This document shows, piece by piece, positions 1 to 10,648 of a stretch of 64,000 bases of DNA. How positions within the stretch are numbered: the stretch's first letter is position 1; each line of letters begins with the position of its first letter. The stretch comes from Hepsetus odoe. Lineage: Eukaryota; Chordata; Actinopteri; Characiformes; Hepsetidae. The position numbers and the translations under genes were made by a program. Where the stretch lies: positions 10,803,183 through 10,867,182 of the forward strand of contig CM029367.1 of assembly GCA_017165825.1 (NCBI GenBank), written 5' to 3'. Under the pieces are notes generated by a model that did no database searches, had not been told where the DNA came from, and was given only the letters and a program-made list of their open reading frames with translations.

Positions 1-11
1 CTCTCTCTCTC

Positions 12-54
<43 letters not shown>
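1..54. repeat. CT microsatellite
   Basis: CT dinucleotides with one interruption run from the window edge to position 54. Confidence 0.95.
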
Positions 55-57
<3 letters not shown>

Positions 58-494
58 CAAGATGTTGTTTTGCAAGCCTGGATTAAATTGTCTCGTCCAC
101 CTTACTTACTTTATTTGTTTGAAAGCAAAATGGAGGGATTTCTCTCCTTTAGGAGACTTCAGAGGTTGCCTTTCTCAACAGTGGGCAAGGGGCCCTTTGT
201 ATCAGAGCACATAAAATCATACATTTTCAATCTACTGATGGGGATGTGATCCCCAGTAGAGGGTTCATCTCTCAGTCCCTGACGGATCACAGCCTTCATG
301 GAAGCTCTTGTACAAGAGTCCTCTGCCTAAATTCATTGCGCAATACTGTACTCTTTAATAGCAAAATTTAGTCTTTTTCTTGCTAGGAAAGAAGAAAAGA
401 GGAAGACCAAATAGGAGCTTTATGGGTGTGTTGAGAGAAGACATGCAGGTTGTTGGTTTGAAGGAGAGCAGATGCTAAACGGGAGCAGCTGAGA

Positions 495-575
495 GAAGAA
501 GAAGAAGAAGAAGAAGAAGAAGAAGAAGAAGAAGAAGAAGAAGAAGAAGAAGAAGAAGAAGAAGAAGAAGAAGAA
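495..575. repeat. GAA/AAG trinucleotide repeat
   Basis: There are about 27 uninterrupted GAA units on the + strand, purine-rich in the sense of the csmd2 transcript. Confidence 0.95.
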
Positions 576-1844
576 AATTATGGTTCTTTCTCCACATTAT
601 ATCTTTTTGCCATAGTCCTGACAGTGTGATTGCTGACTGTTCCCTGTTTACCTTTAGCAAACCCTAAGGCCCAACACTTGAAATGTGTAATTTTTCTAGC
701 CAGACAAGCCAAACTGGAGATGTCTTGGATATCTTGGAGATATCCTGGAGAATCTTTCATATTGGTGTCATGCTGAAACTGTTCTGTGATCTTCTGAAAT
801 CACATATAAAGGCTCAAGGTCTTAAACATTACGAACAGTATCAATGTATTTGAAGCAAAATGGTGTAGTGAAGTTTTTATACCTGGGTGTTGGAGAACGT
901 AATGTTTAATTGCTCAGTTGCTTAATGTGTAACAAGATGATTTTTGTTATGAATATTTCCACAGTTTCCTCCATTTATGTTTGCCATTTTTGGCTCATGT
1001 AGATCACTAATGTGGTTTCTAATTAGACGTTATGTGTGTGCAGTCACTTCAGCCTGGCAATTATTTAACAATGAAGAAACTATGGGTCACTTACAATCGG
1101 AGCCATTGTGTCAAAAAAAGATCAGATCTGAGCAAAGAATCAAAATTAAACAATACTTTCAATTTGAAGATTTTCTTCTTCCCCCACTCTTAACCAACTT
1201 CATCTTCCCAAAATGAGCATGTGTGTGCAAGTGATGGCTCATCTGTCTGTCTGTGCTCATGGATGAGAGTGGGTCAGGTGGTGCCGCATCTGTTCTGGTG
1301 AAGCGATGCAAGAACTGAACACATAGGGTTCTGGATTTCATCTGCATCCATCCTGGCTCCAAACAACACACTGCTGACCAGTGGCATCAAGCCCATTGAT
1401 TGCCAGCCCAACGTACTGGAATGAATCAATGCCTCAATAATAACCACTCATTAAGCCAACAAATACATTCTTTCTTTCAATCTGGAAAGCATCTGTGGAT
1501 GCCTATTCATTCAATTTCAGAAAACATTTCAAGTGAGACAGCATAAGTGAAAGTACTGTACTGCATATCCTGAACGAAGCTCTGCTGTTTTTTGTGTCTT
1601 ATGAATACAAGTGCTGGACACGTGTATTCTTTTCAGCTTGCTAAATTGAAAAGCAAACTCTTTGTCCATCAACTATTCACACACAGGAGATTCTGAGGTT
1701 CCTTTCCTGACCACTGCATCAGTGAAACTCCTAATTTAACATTCTTCTTTCATAATGTGAAGTTTTGGAAAGAAAGTCACTTAAATTATGTCATATATTT
1801 ACGCTAGCACTGATAAGTTTGGTGAACATGTTTTATTTTCTTCT

Positions 1845-2165
1845 TCTTTTGGCTGCCCCTGTTTAGGGGTAACCACAGCAGATCATCCATTTCCATTTCT
1901 TTAGGTCTTCTGCATTCTCATTTGGCCAACAGTTAAAAAATTTCGACCAGCACCCTCTAGGTTAACAGCACTTGTGTGGTTAACTCAGGCCCCGACCAAT
2001 CCAGTGTGGAAATCATTTTCGTTGTTTGTGTATTTAATTTTGTAAAAGAAATGCCCTTCCTGATGTAACCCTCCCCATTTATCCGGGCTTGGGTCCGGCA
2101 CGAAGAAATACACTGGCTTGTGCATCCCTAGTGGCTGGGATTCCAGATTTCAGCCTGAATTTGAC
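1845..2165. repeat. Fish-type interspersed repeat, class uncertain
   Basis: The segment contains ttggctgcccctgtttaggg, ccaatccagtgtggaaatca and then gcccttcctgatgtaaccct, catttatccgggcttgggtc and cactggcttgtgca, which I remember as a widespread repeat in fish genomes. Ends and class were not determined. Confidence 0.5.
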
Positions 2166-3050
2166 CTAAAATATCACCAGATTTTTTTTTCAATGTGCAA
2201 AAAGGAAATTAAAATAAACCCAGTTAAACCATTGTGGCAGTAATATTATTCTTGTTAATTTATTCATTGAGAAAAATACCCAACATTATATATTGGCGAG
2301 TGACAAATGCTTGTTAGCTTTTACTTTCAGTCTCCATGTGATATATGTTTTTTATTAGCTGTTCTGCACATTGGCTCGACGGAATGTTAGTTGATTCTTC
2401 TATAAAAAAAAGTGAAATTACTTGTTTTGTCTATTTCACTTAATGTATGGCTACATTATTCATTTACTCTTAAGACTCTTTAAAGACAATTGTTTATGAC
2501 ATTCTTTAATATGAAATTTCTTTAAATTGGACTATTTATTATTGACTATTTGATTATTTCAAATTGGCTGTCCTGACCCTAAATAAACAAACAAATAATA
2601 ATACTGCCACCACCAGATTTCTTATTTAAACTTAATATTTAATATAATCCACCTTATCCTCAGCTCAAAGGATACCCTGCATTTATTATTGTTGTGACTT
2701 CTTGTTTGTTACCCAAATGAATTGGAAATGGCTTTTTTGAACGACGGCAAAACATCAAATGCAGTCATGCTTTTGCCTTCTACTTTCGATGAATTTTACA
2801 CTGTTACTTTTCATCAGTGCTGTTTGTAATCACAGTTGCAGGTATGGTTATTTTTTGTAGCAGACATTTTTAATTTATGTTAAGAATTCAGATAGACAGG
2901 GCAAGACAGAGCTATCATGCACTGGTGTTCAGAGGAAATTGAAACCAGGCACTAAGAAGGATGTAGATTCATTTCATTTAGACATTCATTTCAAGCATTT
3001 CCGGTTGTCACGTCCTGGAGCTTCGTAAAGCAAACTGTTGGATGTTTGAA

Positions 3051-3121
3051 TGGATCTGTTCTGGTGAAGCAACAGAAGAATCTTATGGCTACTTTTGTTG
3101 CTTCACCAGTAACAGTGTCCA
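3051..3121 (+). repeat. Inverted repeat able to form a pre-miRNA-sized hairpin
   Basis: The left arm ctggtgaagcaacagaag (3061-3078) pairs with cttttgttgcttcaccag (3092-3109); the only non-Watson-Crick pair would be G-U in a + strand RNA. Pairing extends outward with a one-base bulge (ctgtt with aacag, then tgga with tcca). The loop is 13 bases. Whether it is transcribed or processed cannot be seen; it may also be a small transposon relic. Confidence 0.6.
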
Positions 3122-3916
3122 TAATAATTTCCATTTTCCAACAATGTGGATGTGATCTTTAGCAAACTGTAGATGACTTCAAAAGTAAACTTCTATTTTT
3201 TTTTTTTTTTTGTTTTTGTTTTGGAAATTAATGACTTTCTGCTTGGAACACCTTCATGCCCACCATTTTTGTTCACTCTTATCCTAATGCTGGGTTCATT
3301 TCCCTAATTAGATTAGAGGTTAGAGAAAAACATTAAAACATGAAACCTTAAAGAGGAATGGCTTTGTACATATTAATCTGTTTGGCCTTTATTTTAAACA
3401 TTAAACACTCTTGAAGTAAGGTCATTTATCTGAACTACACTGAGAGACAAATAGATAAAGTAATTAATTCAGATTTCTATATATCAAAGGCTGTAGGCTC
3501 TATATCTTATTAGATTTGATAGGAATAGTAAACTAATATTTAAACCAATCCTGAAATGAAATGAGCTAAACTGACCATTAAAATAAGTACATATTTTATA
3601 TGTAAATATTTAAGTTCACCTTGTTCAAGTGTAAAACCAATATATTACCTCACTAACAAATCTACTGCAACATTTGATCTTAAACATACTTATACTGATT
3701 GTTAATTGTATGTTATCATTTTCAGCAACAAATATTTTAATAAATATCTCAGATAATGTGGGGCAGTGATGGTCTATTGGTTAGAAACTTAAAAAGCCCA
3801 AACGATACAAGCTTTAGTGTGTAAATGATGAGATTCCAGAGCGCTATGCAGTGAAAGATTGAGCAATTTGAGGGGGTGAAGGGATGTTCCACCAGAGAAG
3901 AAAAAAGATACACATA

Positions 3917-4467
3917 CACTACTTGCAAAAGTTTTAGGCAGGTGTGAAAAAATGCTGTAAACAAAGAATGCTTTCAGAAATGGAAGTGTTAATCATTTAT
4001 TTTCATCAGTCAACAAAATGCAGTGACTGAACCAAAGAGAAATCTAAATCAAATCAATATTTGGTGTGACCACCCTTAGCCTTCAAAACAGCATCAGTTC
4101 TTCTAGGTACACTTGCACACAGTTTTTGAAGGAACTCGGCTGGTAGGTTGTTTCAAACATGACTGTGTTTCAACCTACGTGTGACATTGATGATCATTAG
4201 CACCTGTTCGGTAAAACTGGTTGATCATACACCCACTATAATCCTACAGAATCCCTGACTTTGTGCAAGTGTACGTAGAAGAACTGATGCTGGTTTGAAG
4301 GCAAAAGGTAGTAACACCAAATACTAATTTGATTTAGATTTTTCTTTTGTTCGCTCACTTTGCATTTTGTAAATTTCTAAAAATAAACAATCATTATTTA
4401 TATTTCTGAAAGCATTCTTTGTTTACAGCATTTTTTCACACCTACCTAAAACTTTTGCACAGTGCTG
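3917..4467. mobile_element. Palindromic Tc1/mariner-type miniature element, copy 1
   Basis: This 551-bp element is flanked by TA on both sides. The left end reads ttgcaaaagttttaggcagg and the right end is its near-perfect inverse (cctaaaacttttgcacagtg). The inverted arms are roughly 200 bases or more, so the element is close to a palindrome with a short unique centre. No transposase frame is present. The TA duplication and CAGT-type ends fit Tc1/mariner; the exact family is not known to me. Its unique centre is inverted relative to copy 2. Confidence 0.85.
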
Positions 4468-4737
4468 TACATCAATGCAATGTTTCCCCACAATATTTGA
4501 TCTTACGATTAAAAGTGTAGTGAGGCTCTGGAGCATCAAAGATTCTGTCATATGGTGTTTGCCAAGAATAAACATTCAGCTATGAATACATAACTAACAA
4601 ACTAATGTCAAAAGCAAGTGGTCTTCAGCAGCGATAAACAGCATTGAACTTTCTTCACTCATTCATTGTGTTGCATCTCTACAGATTGTCCCATAAATGT
4701 ATTTCATATATGAATGACAAAAATCTGAGCCATGTCT

Positions 4738-4984
4738 TGAAAGTGACTATTTTGGCCATTGTGAATCACAGCACAGCGCACAGAATCACAATAAAATTCA
4801 GCCTCTGCTTTTCACCCAAACACACCATGCCGCAGGAGGCAGCTATTCAAAGTGCCCAGAGAGCAGTGATGGGGATGGTACCTTGCTCAAGGGTTCCTCA
4901 GGGCAACCTACTGGCCTGTGGTTCGAGTCCATGACCTTCTGATCCTGGGGCCTAGTCCCTAAACACTAAGCCACCGCTACTAGG
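4738..4984 (-). mobile_element. tRNA-derived SINE, family B
   Basis: Read on the - strand it has gcggtggcttagtgtttagg, a B-box region with gactcgaacc, the shared centre ccctgaggaacccttgagca and the family B tail ending aatagtcactttcaag. It is an older copy with several substitutions. Confidence 0.8.
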
Positions 4985-6750
4985 ACTGAATCATTTTGCT
5001 GTGGTACAAATGAAGCCCTGTGTACTTATGCAAAATGAATGATTTTTAACCTGCTTTATATCGACTGCAGCTCATAAATTTTAATTCAAACAAACAATGA
5101 TTGAGACTGGTAGCAGCTACAAGATGTTAAATAATTCTGTATTTGGTGCAGTTTCATGAACATTATGTATCTAACTAGTAGACCCAGCAAGTGTTCGGTT
5201 TCTCTTGTTCTTTCTCAAGTCAGATTCTTGCCCGTAAATGCTACTTACTTAAGATAGGGACAAAACTGCAGTGATGACATGTTATTGCTATAATTTATTG
5301 CTCCTAAGTTCATCAAGAGTGTACATTTTCACTGTTTTGCATTTTGTATGTGCATAATGGGGGATATGGTGGGCATGTGGAGGAATGATGCCATGACAAA
5401 AATGTGCTGTTGACAAGATGCAATGAAATGCCTGGCTGCATTATGAAGAGATCCCTATCCTGCTGTGAATCATGCTTATGCAACAGCGAAGGTGCATACT
5501 GTTGATCAAATCTGTGCTCAGGGACAGACTGTGACACACTGAGACAAAAATGCTGGGCACTATACCACATAGCCACTGCCATGCTTTACTACAGAACAGA
5601 TCAATTCTTGACTCAAAATCCAAGAATACCCTCTGTGCCACATGCCTTACCCTACTGGTGTATGTAGGTTACATTATTTTGATCCTTTTTGACGGCTGCC
5701 GTGCCTCTTTTTTCAAGCAGCAGAAGCATGGATGATAATTTGTCCCATTTTCTCACACTCTCTAAACATAAATATTGGCTAAATCTCCCCTCTTATTCCG
5801 TTGACATGTCAGTTGGCAGGTTTTGTAATGTGTGCATGCCTCAAAAAGGCCAGTGACACGCAACAAGACAATGTATTTTGCAACCATTTGAAATTTATTG
5901 GGCTTTAAAGAAGTCTGCTAGTTTCAGTCTCCAAGGTCTGCTTCAAATTTAAAAGGCTAAACTTAAATTTGCTTTTTTTTATTAATGTCAGTGCTCAGTC
6001 TTGTCACTGTGTCAGTGGAGAAGAGTCATGTTATTGAATATGCATGTTTAATATGGATGAGCAAGTAGTTTGAAGTATGGAGATGGACGGGTTTAAGGGG
6101 GACACAATGTCAAAAATCTTGTACCTTTAATGTGAGAGGTTCTGATGGTACTTATGGGAACTTTTTGCTTTTGATCAGGTACACATAGAGCACCAGTTCA
6201 GTTGGAAAGTTTCTCTGTTTTAAGCTAACTGAATGCTTTGCATTATTAATGATCCAAAAAAGGGTAAATAAAAAAAAAAGAAAAAATACCAAATAAAAGA
6301 AGGGCTTAGAGGTGGATCTCTCCCTCAGATAAAGGAAATGTCTTTGCATAAGAGTTCCTATCAGTGGAATTTACACAAGAAACATAATAGGAAAAGGGAA
6401 AAAAAGTTTTTTTATAATACACAAAAAAAGATTTAAAAATAGCAGAAATATAGAGGATTAGATCAGGGGTTTAAAAATGCATTCTGCTCATGATTCCATT
6501 CGATTAATGATACAAGCTTCTCGATTCAGTAATCTCATCCTATTTTCAACAAAGGTCTAAAAGAGTGTGGTGTATAATATGCATGGGATGAACAAGGTTG
6601 TGTCTGAATTGTCAAACATGCACTTACATCAGAAACTTGTGTACGGAAAAGCAATAGTAGAAGATTATGTTTTGAAGTATACCTACATGACTCTAAGGAT
6701 ACATACCCAGTGTCAGGCATCAGCTAGATGGGTATATGGCTCCTCAGCTT

Positions 6751-6957
6751 TGCACCACTGAGCAGTGGAACTGCTTTCTCTAAAGTGATGGAGTTCCATC
6801 CAGTACTTTTTGGGATGACTTGGAGTGGGGCTTGTGATCCAGAACAGCTCCAGCATCGGTACCTCACCAATGCTGTTATGGCTGAACGCACTCAAATCAT
6901 CACATGTTGAAATGTTCAGTGCAAAGTCTTCACGGAAGTACAGAGGCTGTACTGTGA
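6751..6957 (+). mobile_element. Tc1-like transposon fragment, decayed
   Basis: The stretch around ttgggatgacttggagtggg, cctcaccaatgctgttatgg and the following ctgaacgcactcaaatc resembles the 3' part of the same broad fish Tc1-like group, in the + direction. No ends or intact frame were found. This identification is from memory of the repeat. Confidence 0.5.
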
Positions 6958-7205
6958 TTCGACTGAGTTTAATCTGTGCAGGTGTGGTAATGAATTATGA
7001 CTTAGATTTTTCCTGCTTCTGGAGATTTTAGTGGCACCTATGTGCTTAATAACCTGCATATCATATTAAAATCCCTTCATTGAATTTTTCTAGACATGTC
7101 AACTGCGGATGATTGCAAACCATATGCGTTCGTGATGCAAAAAATTATTAACGTGTTTTTACACCACACATTTAAATCATAAAGTTTTAGTTTGTGTCTA
7201 TCCAA

Positions 7206-7206
<1 letters not shown>

Positions 7207-7281
<75 letters not shown>
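7207..7281. repeat. TG microsatellite
   Basis: About 37 uninterrupted TG units. Overlapping reading frames of VCVCVC and HTHTHT arise only from the repeat. Confidence 0.95.
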
Positions 7282-7282
<1 letters not shown>

Positions 7283-7998
7283 TCACTCCCTCCCTTCCCA
7301 AAGGGAGCACTGGCAAAGGTGATGTGATCAAAGGTGCAGCATTGGAGTTTGATTTGCATACAACCAGAAACCTCAGCTGCATCCTTGACACCCCTGGCTT
7401 TTTTTTCTCCATCCATCCAACCCCCTACCTCCATTTCCCTATTGCCTTGTGCTCATGGAGGCATTGTGAGCAGATGAGGGAGCAGACCAGTGGGTGCCAG
7501 AGCCCAGAAGCTTAGCCCAGGCCTGATGTGCTGGGAATCTCAATCGAAGATCTTTGTAGCAAAGAGCAGAGGGAGCTGAGATGAAAGGAACGAGGAGAGA
7601 GAGAGATCACAGGTGGGGAGGGAGAATGTGCTGGGGATGGGTGTGTGTGTGTGTTTGTGTGTGTGGGGGGGGGGGCTCATAGTCTAGGCTTTTCAAAGTG
7701 TGAAAGAAAATGACAAGCTGGGGTGACCAGAGGTTTAAGACCCAGTGGAGAAAGCTCACACTCTCATGTAGTGTCAGAATCATTCAAATAGCATTGCTAG
7801 ACTGTCAGCATAGATTGTGCATTTACATAATATTTTGCAGTGACTTTCAGAGTAGTTTTGTCTCATGACCCATTGTCCTTTAACATAAAGGCATGGCCTG
7901 GAAACGATTTAAGGTCATTATTGATTTTGGGGAAAGTTAACTAAGCTGTTTAACATGTTGCACCAAATCCCAGAGTTGTTGTTCCAAAATCACATTTG

Positions 7999-8247
7999 AA
8001 GTGAAAGTGACTATAACTGTCATTGTGAAACAAGGCACAGCACACAGTGAGACATCAGGAAACTAAGCTTCTTTTTACCCATACACACATGTGCAGAAGG
8101 GGGCAGTTATTCAAAACCCCCAGGGAGTACTGATGGGGACGGTACCTTGCTCAAGGGTACCTCCGGGTAACCTACAGGTCTGGGATTTGAACCCATGACT
8201 TTCTGATCCTGGGCCACAGCCCCTAAACACTAGGCCACCGTTGCCCC
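7999..8247 (-). mobile_element. tRNA-derived SINE, family B
   Basis: On the - strand it starts gggcaacggtggcctagtgt, contains gggttcaaatccc and the centre acccttgagcaaggtaccg, and ends in the family B tail (cagttatagtcactttcac). It is diverged but full length. Confidence 0.8.
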
Positions 8248-9949
8248 AAAGGAACGCTTGCCCTGTGGGCATTTAAGTGCATTCTTGTGCAGCCTTTTGC
8301 CCTGATCAAAAGTCATCAAATGTATTTATATATTTCTTTTTACAACTAACAATGCAAAGCAGCTTCATGAAATTGGGGTCAGAGAACTTCTTCTCTCATC
8401 CCTACAGCAGACTGCAGGTGTCTGAGGCTCAGTGCCAAGCCCATAGCTCCGAGTTGAGCATTGGAGGGACAAATATGCAAAAACATATTATTATTTATAT
8501 TGGTAGATGGGGGGGGCAGATTGAATTTTTGGGAGGATTTGCCCAACTCTCATTACATAAATTCTAATTACAGCCCTGTTTGGTTCCTTTTGTGTTTGCT
8601 CTTTGTTGAATTCATTCAGACAGGACATATAAGCTGAGTGTGCATGAAAGTGCATGCACAGTCTGTAAATGGAATGAATTCTTTTTGGTCAGTTGCTTTT
8701 TGGAATCCAGTTTTCAAATGCTTTGTCATGCAGTGACATAAAGTAAAGATTTGGTTGTCTGATTCTTTCACATCTTGCCATGTAATCTAACGAGGAACAA
8801 AGACTGTTCTCTAAACATTTGATTAGGTTATCCAATTCTGATAAACCAGATGGAGAGCTGACTGGGGTTGATAGATCTGGAAGGTTTTCAGTGAAACTAA
8901 CAGCTGTGGAGGATGTTATTTTCTGACTAACACAAAAACAAGGGGATGTGCACATATTATGGCTAAGAGGAAGATCGTATGTGATGAGGTGATGATATAT
9001 TACTGAGGAAAAGCGAAGGATGGCAAATATGTGCTTGCTAGCCTCCCCCTCCCCCACTTTATTCAATGTTTATGTACATAGTAGTATCCCAAATGGGTGG
9101 CTTCATTTAGTGCAATATATTCATTCATCAGGTCTGATCTAAGTTTGTGTAAGACATAAGGCATCAATATACTGATCACTGATTATTTCATAGACAGTAA
9201 ATGACTTAGCAGTGAGTCTTCTTATAACAAGTAGGCCCAGCAATATATGTGAGATGCAAAGTCAAATATCAGACATAACTGCACTGCTAACGGGTTAATA
9301 GTCCGTATTATTGATAAACTGTCACTGGCTGCAGCTTGCTTCGCATGTACTTGGTGAAGCAATCGCAAAGGTTTAATTGTTGGGCGTTTTAGTAGCAATG
9401 ACAGAAAGCTAATTAAGCATTAAATCAATACTGAAGCTAAACATACAGAGGTAAGTATACATTCAAGCTGATGTTATTGGCTTGCTTTACCCAATATGTG
9501 TTCTAGAGTGACATGGTATATTGGGTACCGGCTGCCATGACGTAATATTGTCTGTTCATACCAGGCCACATTAGAGCTGAGCTATGCTGTGAACACAACT
9601 CGCTGGAAGTACTTAAGCTATAAAGAGTCCTTGAAGTAAATTGTGTGCAATTTATCATGTATTATATGTAACTATAATAATACAATAAATAAATAAATAA
9701 ACACTGAACAGCAAAAGTGACCCATTTTCCTCCCTGAAAAGTGCAATCTAGGCCTTCACTTTATTCATGGTTTGGATTTTTAAAGACTAGGTCTCCAAAG
9801 TTGACGATGTAAACGAATGCATGGAATGTGACATTTAAGAAATTACAATATTAGTGAGTTGCATTTAGACAATGCCTTCAGCACATGACAGACTAAGTGG
9901 TTGTCAAGAGAAAATTAGCCTCTTTACTGTCCTAATAATTTTGCATTAC

Positions 9950-10131
9950 ATTAACGGCATTTAGCAGACCTTATCCAGAGTGATAACCATTTCCTAATTG
10001 CAGGGACAGTCCAACCTGGGGTTTAAGGGTTTTTGCTTAGGAACCCAGTGGTGGTAGTGCTGAAGGTGAGATTCAAACCTGCAACTTCTTGGTTTGTAGG
10101 CAAGTATCCTACCGCTAGACCGCCACCAACA
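9950..10131 (-). mobile_element. tRNA-derived SINE, family C
   Basis: It reads cggcatttagcagaccttat, then attgcagggacagtccaacc, then gtggtggtagtgctgaaggt, and ends in the antisense tRNA-like head (ctagaccgccacc), so the element runs on the - strand. It is diverged. Confidence 0.75.
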
Positions 10132-10206
10132 GGTGGATGTAAGACTCAGTCGTGGTTTCTGCATAGAATGCATTGCCTATTGATATCTCTGTGGAATTTG
10201 TTTTGA

Positions 10207-10396
10207 CTTTAAAGACATTTAGCAGAGCGATTTCCAGATCCTAATTACAGGGACAGTCCCCCTGGACTTAACCCCTGGGTTAAGGGTCTTGCTCAGCAAA
10301 CCAGTGGTGGTAGTGCTGGAGGTAGGATCAGACCTGTAACCTCTTAGTCCATAGGTCCTTAGGCAAGGACCCTACCACCTAGACCACCACCACCAC
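10207..10396 (-). mobile_element. tRNA-derived SINE, family C, second copy in tandem
   Basis: It shares attacagggacagtccccct, ccagtggtggtagtgctgga and the antisense head ending ctagaccaccacc with the copy at 9950. It lies about 75 bases after that copy and in the same orientation, and ends 135 bases before exon 1. Confidence 0.75.
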
Positions 10397-10531
10397 CTCT
10401 GAATGTTTTCTCAGTGAAGATTGGTGTTAGGACCGTATTGACTACAAACTTCCAATAACTCTTAACTGTGATGTCGATGTTGAGTGGTGAGCCATGGCTG
10501 TTAACACTATTTTTTTTTTTTTTGCTTTTAG

Positions 10532-10648
10532 CTCCTTGTGGTGGTCAGTACACAGGATCAGAGGGAGTCGTGCTATCTCCAAACTATCCACATAACTACA
10601 CTACAGGCCAGACCTGCTCTTACTACATCACTGTCTCGGGAGAGTTTG
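10532..10648 (+). CDS. csmd2: csmd2 exon 1 of window: first third of CUB10
   Basis: The 117-nt exon starts after a T-rich tract ending in tttag and ends at G|gtgagt; phase is 1 in and 1 out. It encodes window residues 1-39, starting APCGGQYTGSEGVVLSPNYP. PCGG carries the first CUB cysteine, VLSPNYP is the CUB strand motif, and TCSYYI carries the second cysteine. NYT is an N-glycosylation sequon. The preceding exon, expected to end a Sushi domain, is not in the window. A pair of SINE relics ends about 135 bases upstream. Confidence 0.93.

Larger units (their letters stand above)
1..10531 (+). other. csmd2: Intron (or upstream part) of csmd2, 5' side of window
   Basis: The first exon begins in phase 1 with a CUB, so an upstream exon must exist; I found no CUB or Sushi coding here and read the whole stretch as intron. 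It holds CT, GAA and TG tracts, a fish-type interspersed repeat near 1845-2165, a hairpin at 3051-3121, a palindromic element at 3917-4467, SINEs at 4738, 7999, 9950 and 10207, and a Tc1-like fragment near 6751. The rest is AT-rich and featureless to me. Confidence 0.8.

Noticed and set aside
475..760. Antisense frame with a run of leucines, like a signal or membrane segment.
   Set aside because: The leucines come from the GAA repeat read on the other strand.
7077..7515. Open frames rich in VCVC or HTHT on both strands.
   Set aside because: They are read through the TG microsatellite and have no domain or splice context.
1..10531. Search for further csmd2 exons upstream of exon 1.
   Set aside because: No stretch with CUB or Sushi cysteine spacing and matching splice sites was found, so the previous exon is probably outside the window.
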